Source of the DNA: Verrucosispora sioxanthis
Lineage (GTDB): Bacteria; Actinomycetota; Actinomycetes; Mycobacteriales; Micromonosporaceae
DNA length: 64,000 nt
Assembly (NCBI RefSeq): GCF_010560025.1
Contig: NZ_SAIY01000012.1
Coordinates: forward strand, 124,001 to 188,000
Direction of reading: 5' to 3'
Every line of letters begins with the position of its first letter. The first letter of the stretch is position 1. The notes below the pieces were generated by a model. That model did not search any database. It was not told the DNA's origin and saw only the letters and a list, made by a program, of their open reading frames with translations. Below, piece after piece: positions 1 to 8,684 of this stretch. A program made the translations under genes and the position numbers.

Positions 1-99
1 TCGACGCCGCCGGGTCCGACGCCGCAGACGCCGACCTCCCCGGCGCGTCCGGTGGTCGAGGGTGAGGCCATCGAGGGCGAGATCGTGGAGCCGCGCTGA
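1..99 (+). CDS. fxsA: FxsA family membrane protein, C-terminal fragment
   Basis: Only the last 32 codons are inside the window; the gene starts upstream. The visible tail is Pro/Thr-rich and ends in VVEGEAIEGEIVEPR followed by TGA. A low-complexity linker ending in an acidic VIEGE(V/I)V-type tail is typical of actinobacterial FxsA cytoplasmic-membrane proteins. FxsA is often found next to rbpA in these genomes, as here, where the two genes converge. No catalytic role is known for the family. The call rests on a short tail plus context, so another membrane protein with a similar tail is possible. Confidence 0.5.
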   Translation, partial: STPPGPTPQTPTSPARPVVEGEAIEGEIVEPR

Positions 100-110
100 C
101 GTACGCGAAA

Positions 111-138
111 CGGCGCCCCGGGGATCCCCGGGGCGCCG
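111..138. terminator. Bidirectional terminator hairpin between fxsA and rbpA
   Basis: A perfect 28-bp palindrome made of two 14-bp GC arms meeting at GGATCC lies between the stop codons of the convergent fxsA and rbpA genes. There is no U tract, as is usual for actinobacterial terminators. The symmetry lets it serve both strands. Confidence 0.75.
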
Positions 139-152
139 TCGACGGTATCGGG

Positions 153-494
153 TCAGGCGCGGCCGCGACGGGTGCGGACCTCCTGCAGCCGTTCGGCCAG
201 GATGTCCTCAAGCTCGGCGATCGAACGTCGCTCCAGCAGCATGTCCCAGTGGGTACGCGGCGGCTTGGCCTTCTTCTGCTCCGGCTCGCTGCCGTCGACC
301 AGCCGGGCCACGCTGCCGTCGAACTTGCACTCCCAGGTGGTGGGCACCTCGGCGTCGACGGCGAACGGCACCTCGAACTGGTGACCCTTGGCGCACAGGT
401 ACTCGCGGGTCTGCCGCGGCGCGAGCTCCGTGTTGCGGTCGGATTCGTAGCTGACCGCGCCCAGCCGGCTTCCGCGCAGCATACGCTCGCCCAT
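153..494 (-). CDS. rbpA: RNA polymerase-binding protein RbpA
   Basis: Encodes 113 residues beginning MGERMLRGSRLGAVSYESD. RbpA binds the principal sigma factor and core RNA polymerase and stabilises the open promoter complex. The sequence matches the family along its whole length: a basic N-terminal tail, a core with the YLCAKGH and WECK segments (the RbpA core zinc or zinc-like site), a basic linker with KKAKPPRTHWDMLLERRS, and a C-terminal sigma-interacting helix rich in Glu and Leu. The ATG at 494 was preferred to the longer open frame to 623 because it gives the family start and is preceded by AGGGGAAG at good spacing. A SigR-like promoter lies upstream. Confidence 0.96.
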   Translation of the reverse strand: MGERMLRGSRLGAVSYESDRNTELAPRQTREYLCAKGHQFEVPFAVDAEVPTTWECKFDGSVARLVDGSEPEQKKAKPPRTHWDMLLERRSIAELEDILAERLQEVRTRRGRA

Positions 495-535
495 GATCGA
501 CTTCCCCTCTTCGGTGGTGCAGGTCCTAACGGTGT

Positions 536-563
536 AACGGTCCGTCTCCGCCGGGCCATTCCC
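536..563 (-). promoter_or_regulatory. SigR-type (thiol-stress) promoter of rbpA
   Basis: On the minus strand GGGAAT (558-563) is followed after 19 bases by GTT (536-538), about 40 bases before the rbpA start codon. This matches the Streptomyces SigR consensus GGAAT-N18/19-GTT. Streptomyces coelicolor rbpA is an established SigR target. Binding here is inferred from the motif and its position. Confidence 0.6.
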
Positions 564-772
564 GATCCCCGGGCTCGACAACCCGTACACCCGGGTGCGC
601 AATCCAGGGTAGCCGGCCATCACGTACGCCCGGCGGGGTCGTCCCGGCCGGGTCGTCTCGGCGGACCGTCACCGCCAGCAGGAATGGTAACCGGCCGAGG
701 TCCTGGTGCGGCAGAGCGGCGGGTCGACGCGCCGGGCAGGCACCCGTCGGTGTCGCGGCCCACCCGGTGCGG

Positions 773-1366
773 TCAGCCGGTCCGCGGCGTCGGCGGTAGC
801 GGCAACGGCAGCCCCGGCAGGCCGTCGATGCTGGTGGCGATGTCGTCCTTGCCGGCGAAGTAGGCGTCCAGTGACGTGTCGTCCTCCCGGGCGAAACGGC
901 GGGCGTGCAGGTCCCGGTCGCTGTCGTAGGTCATGAACGGCACCGCGTAGCCGCAGGTGTCGCGGATCAGCCGGGCGTGCACCACGATGATCGCCCGGAG
1001 GCCGTGCCGGGTGGGGTCGATGTCCGGGAAGTGCGTCAGCAGGTCGGGGAAGCGGGGGTCGTCGCGGAACACGGGTTCACCCTGGCCGTGTACCCGCACG
1101 ATGTTCGGCGGGCCGGCGAAGGCGCACCACATCAGGGTGATCCTGCCGTTCTCCCGCAGGTGGGCGATGGTCTCGGCGTTGCTGCCGGCGAAGTCCAGAT
1201 AGGCCACCGTCTGCTCGTCGAGCACGGCGAGACAGCCCCGCAGGCCCTTCGGGGAGAGGTTGACGGTGCCGTCGCCGGCCAGCGGCGCGGTCGCGGTGAA
1301 GAACATCGGCTGCGCCTCGATGAACTCCCGCAGCCGCCCTTCGATGCGCTCATGCGTCTTACCCAT
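773..1366 (-). CDS. Pyridoxamine 5'-phosphate oxidase (PPOX) family flavoprotein
   Basis: Encodes 197 residues with a split-barrel FMN-binding fold. The segment FFTATAPLAGDGTVNLSPKG followed by YLDFAGSNAETIAHLRENG is the usual start of this family, where the NLSPKG and SNAETIAHL segments contact FMN. A later stretch, NIVRVHGQGEPVF, is also typical. Members reduce F420, flavin or haem-type substrates; the substrate here cannot be read from sequence. The ATG at 1366 is chosen because GGAGG lies 8 bases upstream; a GTG at 1384 is in frame but has no such site. The gene is monocistronic. The upstream gap of about 120 bases holds an inverted repeat. Confidence 0.85.
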   Translation of the reverse strand: MGKTHERIEGRLREFIEAQPMFFTATAPLAGDGTVNLSPKGLRGCLAVLDEQTVAYLDFAGSNAETIAHLRENGRITLMWCAFAGPPNIVRVHGQGEPVFRDDPRFPDLLTHFPDIDPTRHGLRAIIVVHARLIRDTCGYAVPFMTYDSDRDLHARRFAREDDTSLDAYFAGKDDIATSIDGLPGLPLPLPPTPRTG

Positions 1367-1391
1367 GCGGCCATCCTCCCGCACCCAGGCC

Positions 1392-1468
1392 CGCCGATCA
1401 TGCAGTTATGGTGGTCGATTTGTCCGAACTGATGCGCTTTCTGGGGTACCACAACTGCATGATCGGCG
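1392..1468. repeat. Inverted-repeat element (REP/MITE-like)
   Basis: Two 21-bp arms (1392-1412 and 1448-1468) are inverted copies with a single mismatch. Both contain CGCCGATCATGCAGTT and are separated by 35 bases. It lies between two minus-strand genes and has no T tract. The arms are less GC-rich than the surroundings, and a large loop is unlike a terminator. It looks like a small palindromic intergenic repeat that could be dispersed in the genome; only one copy is in this window. Confidence 0.6.
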
Positions 1469-1490
1469 CGGGACGGGGGAGGGGCGGAGG

Positions 1491-2668
1491 TCAGCGGGTG
1501 GGACGGGTGAGGGCGGTGGCCAGGTCGGCGACCTGGGCGGCGAGTTGGGCCACCCGCTCGCGGGCGTCGTCGCGGTCGGCCTCGGTGGCGCGAAGGCGTA
1601 CCGTGAGCTCACTCACCTGGCCCTCGGCGGTGCCGAGGGTCGCCCGCAGGCCGGTCAGCTCCGCACCCAACTGCTCGACGCGGGCGGCCAGCGCGGCCTG
1701 CTGCTCGCCGGCCTGCCGGGCCTGCGCCTGGGCGTGCTCCCGGTCGGCGTCGGCCTGCGCCCGGGCCTGCTCCGCCCGCTCGGCCTCCGTTCGGGCCGAG
1801 GCCGCCTCCGCCCGCGCCCGCTCCGCCTCCGCCCGAGCCCGCGCAACCTCGACCCGAACCTGCTCGGTCTCCGTCCGGGCCTGCTCGGCCTGCGCGTGGG
1901 CCCGCTCGGCGGCGGCCCGCGTCTGGTCCATCTCGGCCCGCAACCGGTCGACCTCGGCGAGGGCCGCCGCGGCGCGGTCGGCGGCCCGCTGCGCGTCGGT
2001 ACGGGCGGCGTCGCGTTCAGCGGTCAGGTCACCGCTGCGCCGGCGTTCGGCGGCCAGGTCGGCCCGTACCGAGCTCACCTGGGCGCGGGCGGCGTCCCGG
2101 TCCGCCTCGGCCTGGGCCCGCAACGCCTGCGCGGCCGCGGCCTCCCGCCGCGCCTCGTCCCGGGCGGTCTGCGCATCCTGCGCCCGGTCCACCGCCGATT
2201 CGGCCCGCTCGGTCGCGCGGGCGGCCTCCGCCGGGCGGCGTCACGTTCGGCGGTCGCCGCCTGAGCCTGCCGACGCTGCCGCTCGGCGTGGGCGGCGGCG
2301 TCCTCGGCGGCCCGTAGCGCCTCGTCGCGTTCGGTCTGCGCCGCCGCGACCTCGCCGGCGGTCTCCGCACGCAGCTGGGACAGTTGCCGCTGCACCCCGG
2401 CCGGCGACAACTCGGCGTGCAGCGCCTCGGTCAGGGTGGCCACGATCTGGTCGAGCCGGTCCACCGCCTCCCAGGTCCGGGCCACCTGCCCGGGCAGGCC
2501 CGGGGCGTTGCGGTGCCGCATCCGGCTGTTACGGGAGGCCCGCTGGCAGGCACCGTCGTTGTCCCGGCAGTACCGGAACGGGCGGCCCGCGCCGGCCCGC
2601 TGCGGCACATCGCGCCCACAGTGGGCGCAGGGGCGGGTGTCGGCGGCTGAAGTCGACTCAACGTCCAT
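1491..2668 (-). pseudogene. Zinc-finger plus coiled-coil protein, frameshifted
   Basis: The N-terminal 197-codon frame and the C-terminal 233-codon frame join into one protein of about 392 residues if one base is restored near 2230 in a G/C run. The join reads AERDAARAEAARATERAES, which continues the heptad pattern without a break. The N terminus has CAHCGRD and YCRDNDGAC, a likely four-Cys zinc ribbon. It is followed by a conserved helical segment and then about 280 residues of Ala/Arg/Glu coiled coil. The function is unknown; such proteins in actinomycetes are often annotated as hypothetical or DNA-binding. The break may be a sequencing indel rather than real inactivation. Confidence 0.7.
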
Positions 2669-2724
2669 CGAGCGGGCAGTCTAGTGCCCGCCCAGCGCCG
2701 CCGACCGGGTCGCGGCGACGCCGG

Positions 2725-4920
2725 CTACCCGGTGAACGACACCTCGACCGGTTCGCCGGCGGCCACCTGTCGGACCGTCTCGCCGTACGGGCTGCGGACC
2801 CGCAGTCGTCGGGGGACCGCCGAGACCAGCCGGGCCCGCACCGCGCCCGGCCGCCAGGCCAACTCCTCGACGGTGACCCGTCCGGGACAGCGCACCCCGC
2901 GTAGGGTGCCGTGCGGCAGCCCCGGCAACGGTGCCGGCAGCAGCCGCAGCCGACCGGGCCGACCCTGCACCAGTGACTCGATCAGCACCGCCGGCAGGGC
3001 GTGCGCGGCATCGGCGTTGTAGGTGACGCGACCCGGGTTGTGTGCGCTCATCAGCGACCGGAAGAACATGTCGTTGCCGACGATCTTGAGCAGGTTCGTC
3101 TCGACCAGCGGTCCGTCGTGCAGCCGGGCGGCGGCCAGCGCCCGGTGCAGGCTGCCGTGCGCGGACAGGTTCTCGTCGCCCCGGCGGCGCAGCGCCCGGT
3201 GCGCGGCGGTGGCCAGCTCCGGGGTGTCCTCGGGATTGATCTCGTCCAGCGGCCACACCGGATACAGGTGGCTGACGTGGCGGTGGTCCTCGTCGGTCCG
3301 GTAACCGGGCCAGGCCCACTCGGTCAACGCCCCGTCGGCGTCGAGGCGGTACGGCGGCAGCCGCGCCGCCAACCGCGTCCACCGCCGGTCGCCGGTCAGC
3401 GCGGCGGCCACGGTGAACGCGTGCCGCGCCGCGGCGATGTCCATCGTGGCGTTGACCGCCACGTGCACCGCCGTACCCGAGGCGTCGAGTGGCCCGGTCT
3501 CCGCCGAGTACGACGGCACGAACCCGCACGTCCCGCCTTTCCCGGTGGTGGTCAACACGTCGGCGAGGAACTCGGCCACCTCCACCAGCCAACCCGCCAC
3601 CTCACCCAACGGCTCCCCGGTCACCAGGTGCCGTTCGTAGAGCGGGAACAGCAGCCAGTGCGCGCCCGGCAACCACGCCGCGAACGGCCAGTCCGGATGC
3701 ATGTGGAACAGGTGGCCGTGCTCGCCGTCGGTGCGGCTCGGGGCCAACAGCCCGCGCGCCCCGTAGATCGCCTCGGCGTTGCGCCGCCAGTGCTCGACCT
3801 GGGCGCGTACCAGCCGGGTGTGCGCCTGTGTGACCTCCGGCAGGGCAGCCAGGTTGGCCGAGGCCAGTTGCAGGTTCAGGTTGGCGTCGGTGGTGAAGTC
3901 ACCGGCCCAGGCGGCGTCCCACGAACCGAGCCACAACCCGGTCAGCCGGGGTGGCAGCACGCCGCTGGCGCTGAGCAGCAGGTAACGGCCGGCGTGGAAC
4001 AGCCGCTCCAGCAGCGCCGCGTCAAGCGTGTGCGGGTCGGCGGCCTGCCGGGCCAGCAGCTCACCGACGGGCAGCTCCCGCTGCGCCGCCGGCACCGCCA
4101 GGTCCAGCTCGACCCGCCGGTACGCCGGGGTGTGTCGGGCCGTGTGGCAGGCCAGCAGATCGCCGTAGCGGGCGTCGCGGTGGCCGGTCAGCCGGCGCTG
4201 CAACGCACCGGTACGCCACCGGTCGCGTGGGCGGTCGAGCACCGTCACCAGCAGGGCGGGCCCGTCGACGCGCACCCCGTCGCCGTCGATCTCGACCGCG
4301 CCACGCAGCAGCGTCAACCCCTCGAAGCCGTACCCGGCGCCGGCCGTCGGATAGCGGGCCCGCGCCCGGAGGAAGACCAACCCGTCGCGGCGGTACGCCG
4401 ACACCGTGTAGCGCAGCCCGGGGCAGCCGGGCAGGTCGCCGGTCACGCCGACCCGGCAGGGCCCCATGTCGAGCCGGGTGACGATCAACCGGTCGGTGCG
4501 CGAGACGAACGAGTGGCGGCTCCCGCCGGCCCACCGCACCACGACCTCGCCGGTGTCGAAGTCGGTGTACCGGCGGTAGTCGTGCACCGGCCCGCCGTCG
4601 GCGTCGACGGTCAACGCGAAGCCGGGATGGAACGACTGCGTCCAGCGCAGCACGCCGTCACCGGCCAGTAGCCGGCTCGCCTCCGCGCGGCGGTCGGTCA
4701 GGATCAACCGCCGGATCCGGGGCAGCAGCGCGGCCAGCCGCGGCGGGCGGGCGTCGTGGGTGCCGTTGGGCAGCACGAACCGGTGATGGTTGACCACGAT
4801 GCGTTCCGCCCACGGCCGACCGTGCACCATGATCCCGTACTCGCCGTTGCCGGCGAGCAGGGCGTCCTGCCAGTCGTCCGCCGGTGCGGTGTCCCAGATC
4901 CGGTGGACCGGACCGGTCAC
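2725..4920 (-). CDS. Glycoside hydrolase family 95 (alpha-L-fucosidase-like)
   Basis: Encodes 731 residues beginning VHRIWDTAPADDWQDALLAGNG, the typical GH95 entry that includes the conserved GNG loop. Other GH95 marks are LTGLWLGSWDAAWAGDFTTD with ANLNLQLASANL, and the C-terminal HVSHLYPVWPL with NLLKIVGNDMFF. GH95 enzymes are inverting alpha-1,2-L-fucosidases or alpha-L-galactosidases. There is no signal peptide, so it should act in the cytoplasm on imported oligosaccharides. The GTG start overlaps the LacI stop by four bases (GTGA), placing it third in a GH3-lacI-GH95 operon. In this locus it would remove the terminal alpha-L-fucose of fucosylated xyloglucan side chains. Its exact substrate is inferred. 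Confidence 0.88.
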   Translation of the reverse strand: MTGPVHRIWDTAPADDWQDALLAGNGEYGIMVHGRPWAERIVVNHHRFVLPNGTHDARPPRLAALLPRIRRLILTDRRAEASRLLAGDGVLRWTQSFHPGFALTVDADGGPVHDYRRYTDFDTGEVVVRWAGGSRHSFVSRTDRLIVTRLDMGPCRVGVTGDLPGCPGLRYTVSAYRRDGLVFLRARARYPTAGAGYGFEGLTLLRGAVEIDGDGVRVDGPALLVTVLDRPRDRWRTGALQRRLTGHRDARYGDLLACHTARHTPAYRRVELDLAVPAAQRELPVGELLARQAADPHTLDAALLERLFHAGRYLLLSASGVLPPRLTGLWLGSWDAAWAGDFTTDANLNLQLASANLAALPEVTQAHTRLVRAQVEHWRRNAEAIYGARGLLAPSRTDGEHGHLFHMHPDWPFAAWLPGAHWLLFPLYERHLVTGEPLGEVAGWLVEVAEFLADVLTTTGKGGTCGFVPSYSAETGPLDASGTAVHVAVNATMDIAAARHAFTVAAALTGDRRWTRLAARLPPYRLDADGALTEWAWPGYRTDEDHRHVSHLYPVWPLDEINPEDTPELATAAHRALRRRGDENLSAHGSLHRALAAARLHDGPLVETNLLKIVGNDMFFRSLMSAHNPGRVTYNADAAHALPAVLIESLVQGRPGRLRLLPAPLPGLPHGTLRGVRCPGRVTVEELAWRPGAVRARLVSAVPRRLRVRSPYGETVRQVAAGEPVEVSFTG

Positions 4921-5990
4921 CGGGCCGCCGCCCGATTGTCGTACGGCGTCGTCGTGCCGGTCGCCGCGGCCGTGCTGTCCCGCACGGTCAGCCGGGGTTC
5001 CAGCAGCGTCACCTGCGGGGTCGGCTCGTCCCGCAGACGACGCATGAGCAGCGACACGGCCTGTCGACCGATCTCCTCGGCGGGTACCGGCACCGAGGTC
5101 AGGCGCGGGCTGGCGTGCTCGGCGAACTGGTCCGGGCAGACGGCCACCACCGACACGTCATCGGGCACCCGCCGGCCCAGCGCGGCCAGCGCCGCCTGCA
5201 CCGGGCCCACCGCCGCCTCGTTCTGCACCACCAGAGCGGACAGTTCCGGCTGCCGGGCGAACAGCTCGACCACCCGGGCGTGCACCTCGGCGGCGTTCTC
5301 CTCGCAGGGCAACGTGACCGCCTCGACGCCGTGCCGGGCCGCCGCCTCGACCACGCCCGCGCGGGTGCGGTGGGCGAAGCCGGTGCCCCGTTCGTAGACG
5401 GCGGCCGGCGCGCCGAGCAGCGCGACGCGGCGGTGTCCGAGCCCCGCCAGATGCTCCACGCAGACCTGCCCGGCGCGGTGGAAGTCCAGGTCCACACAGG
5501 TCAGCCCGTCGGTGTCGGCGGGCAGGCCGATCAGCACGCTGGGCCGACCCAACGCACGCAGCAGCGGCACCCGGGCGTCGTGCAGTTCCACGTCCATCAC
5601 CAGCACCCCGTCGACCAGGGCGCCGGCGGCGATGCGGTGCAACCCCTGCGGGCCCTCGTCGGAGGTCAGCAGCAGCACGTCGTGGTCGTGACCGCGGGCG
5701 GAGGTCACCACCGCCGTGGCGAACTGCATCACCACCGGCACCTGGATGCCCGAGCGCAGCGGCAGCACCAACGCGATGACGTTGGCGCGTCGGCTGGCCA
5801 GGGCCCGGGCGCCCGCGTTCGGGTGGTAGCCGAGCAGCCGGACGCTGGCCAGCACCCGGTTGCGGGTCAGCTCCGAGATGGCCCGCTTGCCGCTGAGCAC
5901 GTACGACACGGTGCTTACCGCGACACCGGCGTGCCGGGCCACGTCGGCGATGGTGGGTTGACCGGACGGCACCCGGCCCCGCCCGCTCAC
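4917..5990 (-). CDS. LacI family transcriptional repressor
   Basis: Encodes 357 residues. The helix-turn-helix TIADVARHAGVAVSTVSYVLSGKR is at about residues 13-36, followed by the hinge helix with LGYHPNAGARALASRR. The periplasmic-binding-protein-like sugar domain follows, with VIALVLP, VDGVLVMDVE and HLAGLGHRRVALLG. The GTG start overlaps the GH3 stop by four bases, and its own stop overlaps the GH95 start, so the three genes are translationally coupled. The palindromes upstream of GH3 (8466-8481 and 8542-8557) have the central CG symmetry of LacI operators. The simplest reading is a local sugar-responsive repressor that controls its own operon. The effector is unknown. Confidence 0.9.
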   Translation of the reverse strand: MSGRGRVPSGQPTIADVARHAGVAVSTVSYVLSGKRAISELTRNRVLASVRLLGYHPNAGARALASRRANVIALVLPLRSGIQVPVVMQFATAVVTSARGHDHDVLLLTSDEGPQGLHRIAAGALVDGVLVMDVELHDARVPLLRALGRPSVLIGLPADTDGLTCVDLDFHRAGQVCVEHLAGLGHRRVALLGAPAAVYERGTGFAHRTRAGVVEAAARHGVEAVTLPCEENAAEVHARVVELFARQPELSALVVQNEAAVGPVQAALAALGRRVPDDVSVVAVCPDQFAEHASPRLTSVPVPAEEIGRQAVSLLMRRLRDEPTPQVTLLEPRLTVRDSTAAATGTTTPYDNRAAAR

Positions 5991-8431
5991 CGGACCCCGC
6001 TGGCGGCGTGTGGCCGGGCCGGCCGGGCCGTCGGCTCACCGCGTACGGCCACCGCGCCGACCAGCCGCACGTCGGTGGCCGAGCGACCGACGAGCACGGT
6101 GTGGGTGGCGTCCTCCACCACGAAGCCCTCCCGGTCGGCGTCCCACCAGCTCAGCTCGGCGCTGCGCAGCCGCAGCGTGACGGTACGCCGTTCGCCCGGC
6201 GCGAGCACGATCCGGGCGAAGTCGCGCAGTTGCCGCAGCGGCTGCTTCACCCGGGAACGCCGTTGCCGGGTGTAGAGCTGCACCACCTCCACCCCGGGAC
6301 GGTCGCTGATGTTGGTGACCTGCACGCTCACCTCGACATCGTCGCCGACGTCGACCGACGTGGCGCTCAGCCGCAGATCGCGGTAGTCGAAGTCGGCGTA
6401 GGACAAGCCGTGCCCGAACGGGTACAGCGGTTCGCCCCGGTAGTACAGGTAGGTGGAGTCCGCGCCGATCACGTCGTAGTCGAGCAGGTCGGGCAGCTCG
6501 GCGGTGTCGGCGTACCAGGTCTGGGTGAGCCGACCGCACGGGTCGGCGTCGCCGAGGAGCACGTCAGCGAGGGCGTTGCCGTGCTCCTGCCCGCCGTGCG
6601 CCGACCAGAGCACCGCCGGCAGGTGGCGTTGTGCCCAGCCCAGCGCGTACGGGTAGCTGCTGGTGACCACCAGCACGGTGCGTGGGTTGGCGGCGTGCAC
6701 GGCGCGCAGCATCGCCTCCTGCCGGGCCGGTAGGGCCAGGTCGAGGCGGTCCTCGGTCTCGCGTCCGTTGACCATCGGATGGTTGCCCACCGTCACCACC
6801 GCGACGTCGGCGGCGGCGGCCAGCTCGGCGGCCCGCGCGGCACCGTCGGTGACCACGTCGATGCCGAAGCCGGTGCCGGCCCGGTCGTCGCCGTCGACCC
6901 GCAGCCGGCCGTGCTCGTCGACGGTGACGTAGCGGTCGGTGGCCAGGTGGCGCAGCAGCACGCTGCCGTCGGGCAGCGGATCGAACTGGAAGGTCTCCCG
7001 GACCACCCAGCCGCCGGGCCCGGACCGGTCGTTGACCAGCGCGCCGTCGTCGTCGACGCCGACGTGGCGGCCGTTGCCGACGGCCCGCAACGCGACCGTG
7101 TCCCGACCCCAGTCGAACACGTCGAACGAGGCCGGGTCGACACCGATGGTCAGCGGACCACCCTCGGCCTCGTCGGTGCATCCGACGTAGCGGTCACCCA
7201 CCCGCAGGGTGATCCGGTCGGTTCCGGGGTCGCTGGTGAGTTCCGGCAGCCGCTGCGCCAACCCCTGGACGGTGCTTGTCGCGTAGGGCAGGGTGCCGCT
7301 GTACCAGTCGGTGTGCACGGCGTCGGCGAGCGGACCGAGCACCGCGATCCGCAGGCCCGGCGACAGTGGCAGCAGGCCACGGTTGCGCAGCAGCACGATG
7401 GACTGCCGGGCGGCCGTCCGGGCCAGGTCGCGGTGCGCCGGGCAGTCGACGACCTCCGGTCCGGTCCCGGCGTACGGGTCGGTGTGCGGTGGATCGAGGT
7501 CGCCCAGCCGCAGCCGGAGGGTGAGCACCCGACGGACCGCCCGGTCCAGGTCCGACTCGGTGATCAACCCACGGTTCAGGGCTTCGGTGAGGTGCCGGCG
7601 GGTGGGCTCACTGTCGGCGTCGTCCTCGGTGAAGCTGTCGATTCCGGCGCGCAGCGCCGCGGCGAACCCCTCGACGTGGTCGGGCAGGTGGCCCTGCACC
7701 CCGGCGATGTTGCTCACCGCCCCCGCGTCGCCGACGACCAGGACCTCGCCGGGTGCCCACCGGCGCAGCTCACCGTCGATGAGCGGGCTCAGGTGCGCCG
7801 GCACCCCGTCGACCAGGTTGTAGCTGGCCATCGCGGCGACCGCCGCGTCGGCGGCGAGCGGGGCACGAAACGCCGGCAGCTCGTACTCGTGCAGCACCCG
7901 GGGTGGCAGGTCGCTGGAGGTGGTGGCCCGGTCGGTCTCGTTGTTGTAGCCGAGGAAGTGCTTTACCGTCGGGGCTGTGCGCAGCCGCTCGGGATGCCCG
8001 CCGCGCAGCCCCTGCGCGTAGGCGGTGGCGAGTCGACCGGTCAGCCACGGGTCCTCCGACCAGCCTTCCTCGTTGCGTCCCCAGCGCGGGTCGCGCAGCG
8101 GGTTGACCACCGGCGCCCACACGTTGAGGCCGACGCGCTGCGGGTCGGCGTGGTGCTTGGCGCGTACCTCGTCGCCGACGGCGTCACCGACGGCGCGTAC
8201 CAGGTCGGGGTTCCAGGTGCTGGCCAGGCCGACGGTCTGGGGGAAGACGGTCGCCGGGCCGAGCCAGGCGACGCCGTGCAACGCCTCGGTGCCGGTCCGG
8301 AAGCCGGGCAGGCCGAGCCGGGGGACGGGGGCCTGCCACTGGTGCAGCAGCCCGATCTTCTCCGGCACGGTGAGCCGGGTCAGCAGGTCCTCGACCCGGT
8401 CCCGGATCGGGGGTGTGGTGCGGTCGGTCAT
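5987..8431 (-). CDS. GH3 beta-glucosidase/xylosidase with beta-trefoil-like insert
   Basis: Encodes 814 residues. The GH3 N-terminal barrel has the substrate-site KHFLGYNNE at about 157 and the nucleophile region VLVVGDAGAVSNI, with the Asp near 235. The C-terminal alpha/beta sandwich carries ATVGN-type and GNALADVLLGD segments. An FnIII-like domain closes the protein (VTNISDRPGVEVVQLY). Between about 405 and 527, where many GH3 enzymes carry a PA14 domain, there is a region with repeats such as RHVGVDDDGALV and RYVTVDEHGRL. That pattern suggests a fascin/beta-trefoil carbohydrate-binding fold. No signal peptide is present. The ATG at 8431 was preferred to the long upstream frame because it gives the family start and follows GGAAGG. 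Two LacI-type operators precede it. Confidence 0.9.
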   Translation of the reverse strand: MTDRTTPPIRDRVEDLLTRLTVPEKIGLLHQWQAPVPRLGLPGFRTGTEALHGVAWLGPATVFPQTVGLASTWNPDLVRAVGDAVGDEVRAKHHADPQRVGLNVWAPVVNPLRDPRWGRNEEGWSEDPWLTGRLATAYAQGLRGGHPERLRTAPTVKHFLGYNNETDRATTSSDLPPRVLHEYELPAFRAPLAADAAVAAMASYNLVDGVPAHLSPLIDGELRRWAPGEVLVVGDAGAVSNIAGVQGHLPDHVEGFAAALRAGIDSFTEDDADSEPTRRHLTEALNRGLITESDLDRAVRRVLTLRLRLGDLDPPHTDPYAGTGPEVVDCPAHRDLARTAARQSIVLLRNRGLLPLSPGLRIAVLGPLADAVHTDWYSGTLPYATSTVQGLAQRLPELTSDPGTDRITLRVGDRYVGCTDEAEGGPLTIGVDPASFDVFDWGRDTVALRAVGNGRHVGVDDDGALVNDRSGPGGWVVRETFQFDPLPDGSVLLRHLATDRYVTVDEHGRLRVDGDDRAGTGFGIDVVTDGAARAAELAAAADVAVVTVGNHPMVNGRETEDRLDLALPARQEAMLRAVHAANPRTVLVVTSSYPYALGWAQRHLPAVLWSAHGGQEHGNALADVLLGDADPCGRLTQTWYADTAELPDLLDYDVIGADSTYLYYRGEPLYPFGHGLSYADFDYRDLRLSATSVDVGDDVEVSVQVTNISDRPGVEVVQLYTRQRRSRVKQPLRQLRDFARIVLAPGERRTVTLRLRSAELSWWDADREGFVVEDATHTVLVGRSATDVRLVGAVAVRGEPTARPARPHAASGVR

Positions 8432-8465
8432 GGTGGATCGCCTTCCAGTGCCCGGCGCGCCGGAG

Positions 8466-8481
8466 GTCGAAGCGCTTCGAC
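8466..8481. promoter_or_regulatory. LacI-type operator O1 upstream of GH3 operon
   Basis: A perfect 16-bp palindrome, GTCGAAGCGCTTCGAC, with the central CG typical of LacI-family operators, lies 35-50 bases upstream of the GH3 start codon. The lacI gene is the second gene of the same operon, which suggests autoregulation. Confidence 0.75.
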
Positions 8482-8541
8482 GGCGGATGGCCGAGCGGCC
8501 TCGCAGGTCATGGTGGGATGACGGTCGTCGGCCCGGACGCT

Positions 8542-8557
8542 GGCGAAGCGCTTCGAC
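8542..8557. promoter_or_regulatory. LacI-type operator O2 upstream of GH3 operon
   Basis: GGCGAAGCGCTTCGAC matches O1 at 15 of 16 positions and keeps a 12-bp perfect core. Its centre is 76 bases from that of O1, a spacing at which two dimers could bind cooperatively or loop the DNA over the promoter. Confidence 0.7.
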
Positions 8558-8684
8558 AAACCGTGGAAAGCAAGCCGCCCCGGGTGCCCGTACGGAGCGG
8601 CTCGCTTCGAGGTTGGCACCCTCGGCGGGTCGGGTCAAGACTCCGAGCGGCCGGGCACGCATCGACCGGGAGCGTTGCGTTCGA

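Noticed and set aside
62..454. Plus-strand open frames over rbpA
   Set aside because: Shadow frames of the certain RbpA gene; high GC produces long empty frames.
2681..3592. 303-codon frame antisense-shifted over GH95
   Set aside because: Alternative frame of the GH95 gene with Arg/Gly-rich composition and no family match.
8601..8613. Possible third LacI half site near CTCGCTTCGAGG
   Set aside because: Only one arm resembles the operator and the symmetry is poor.
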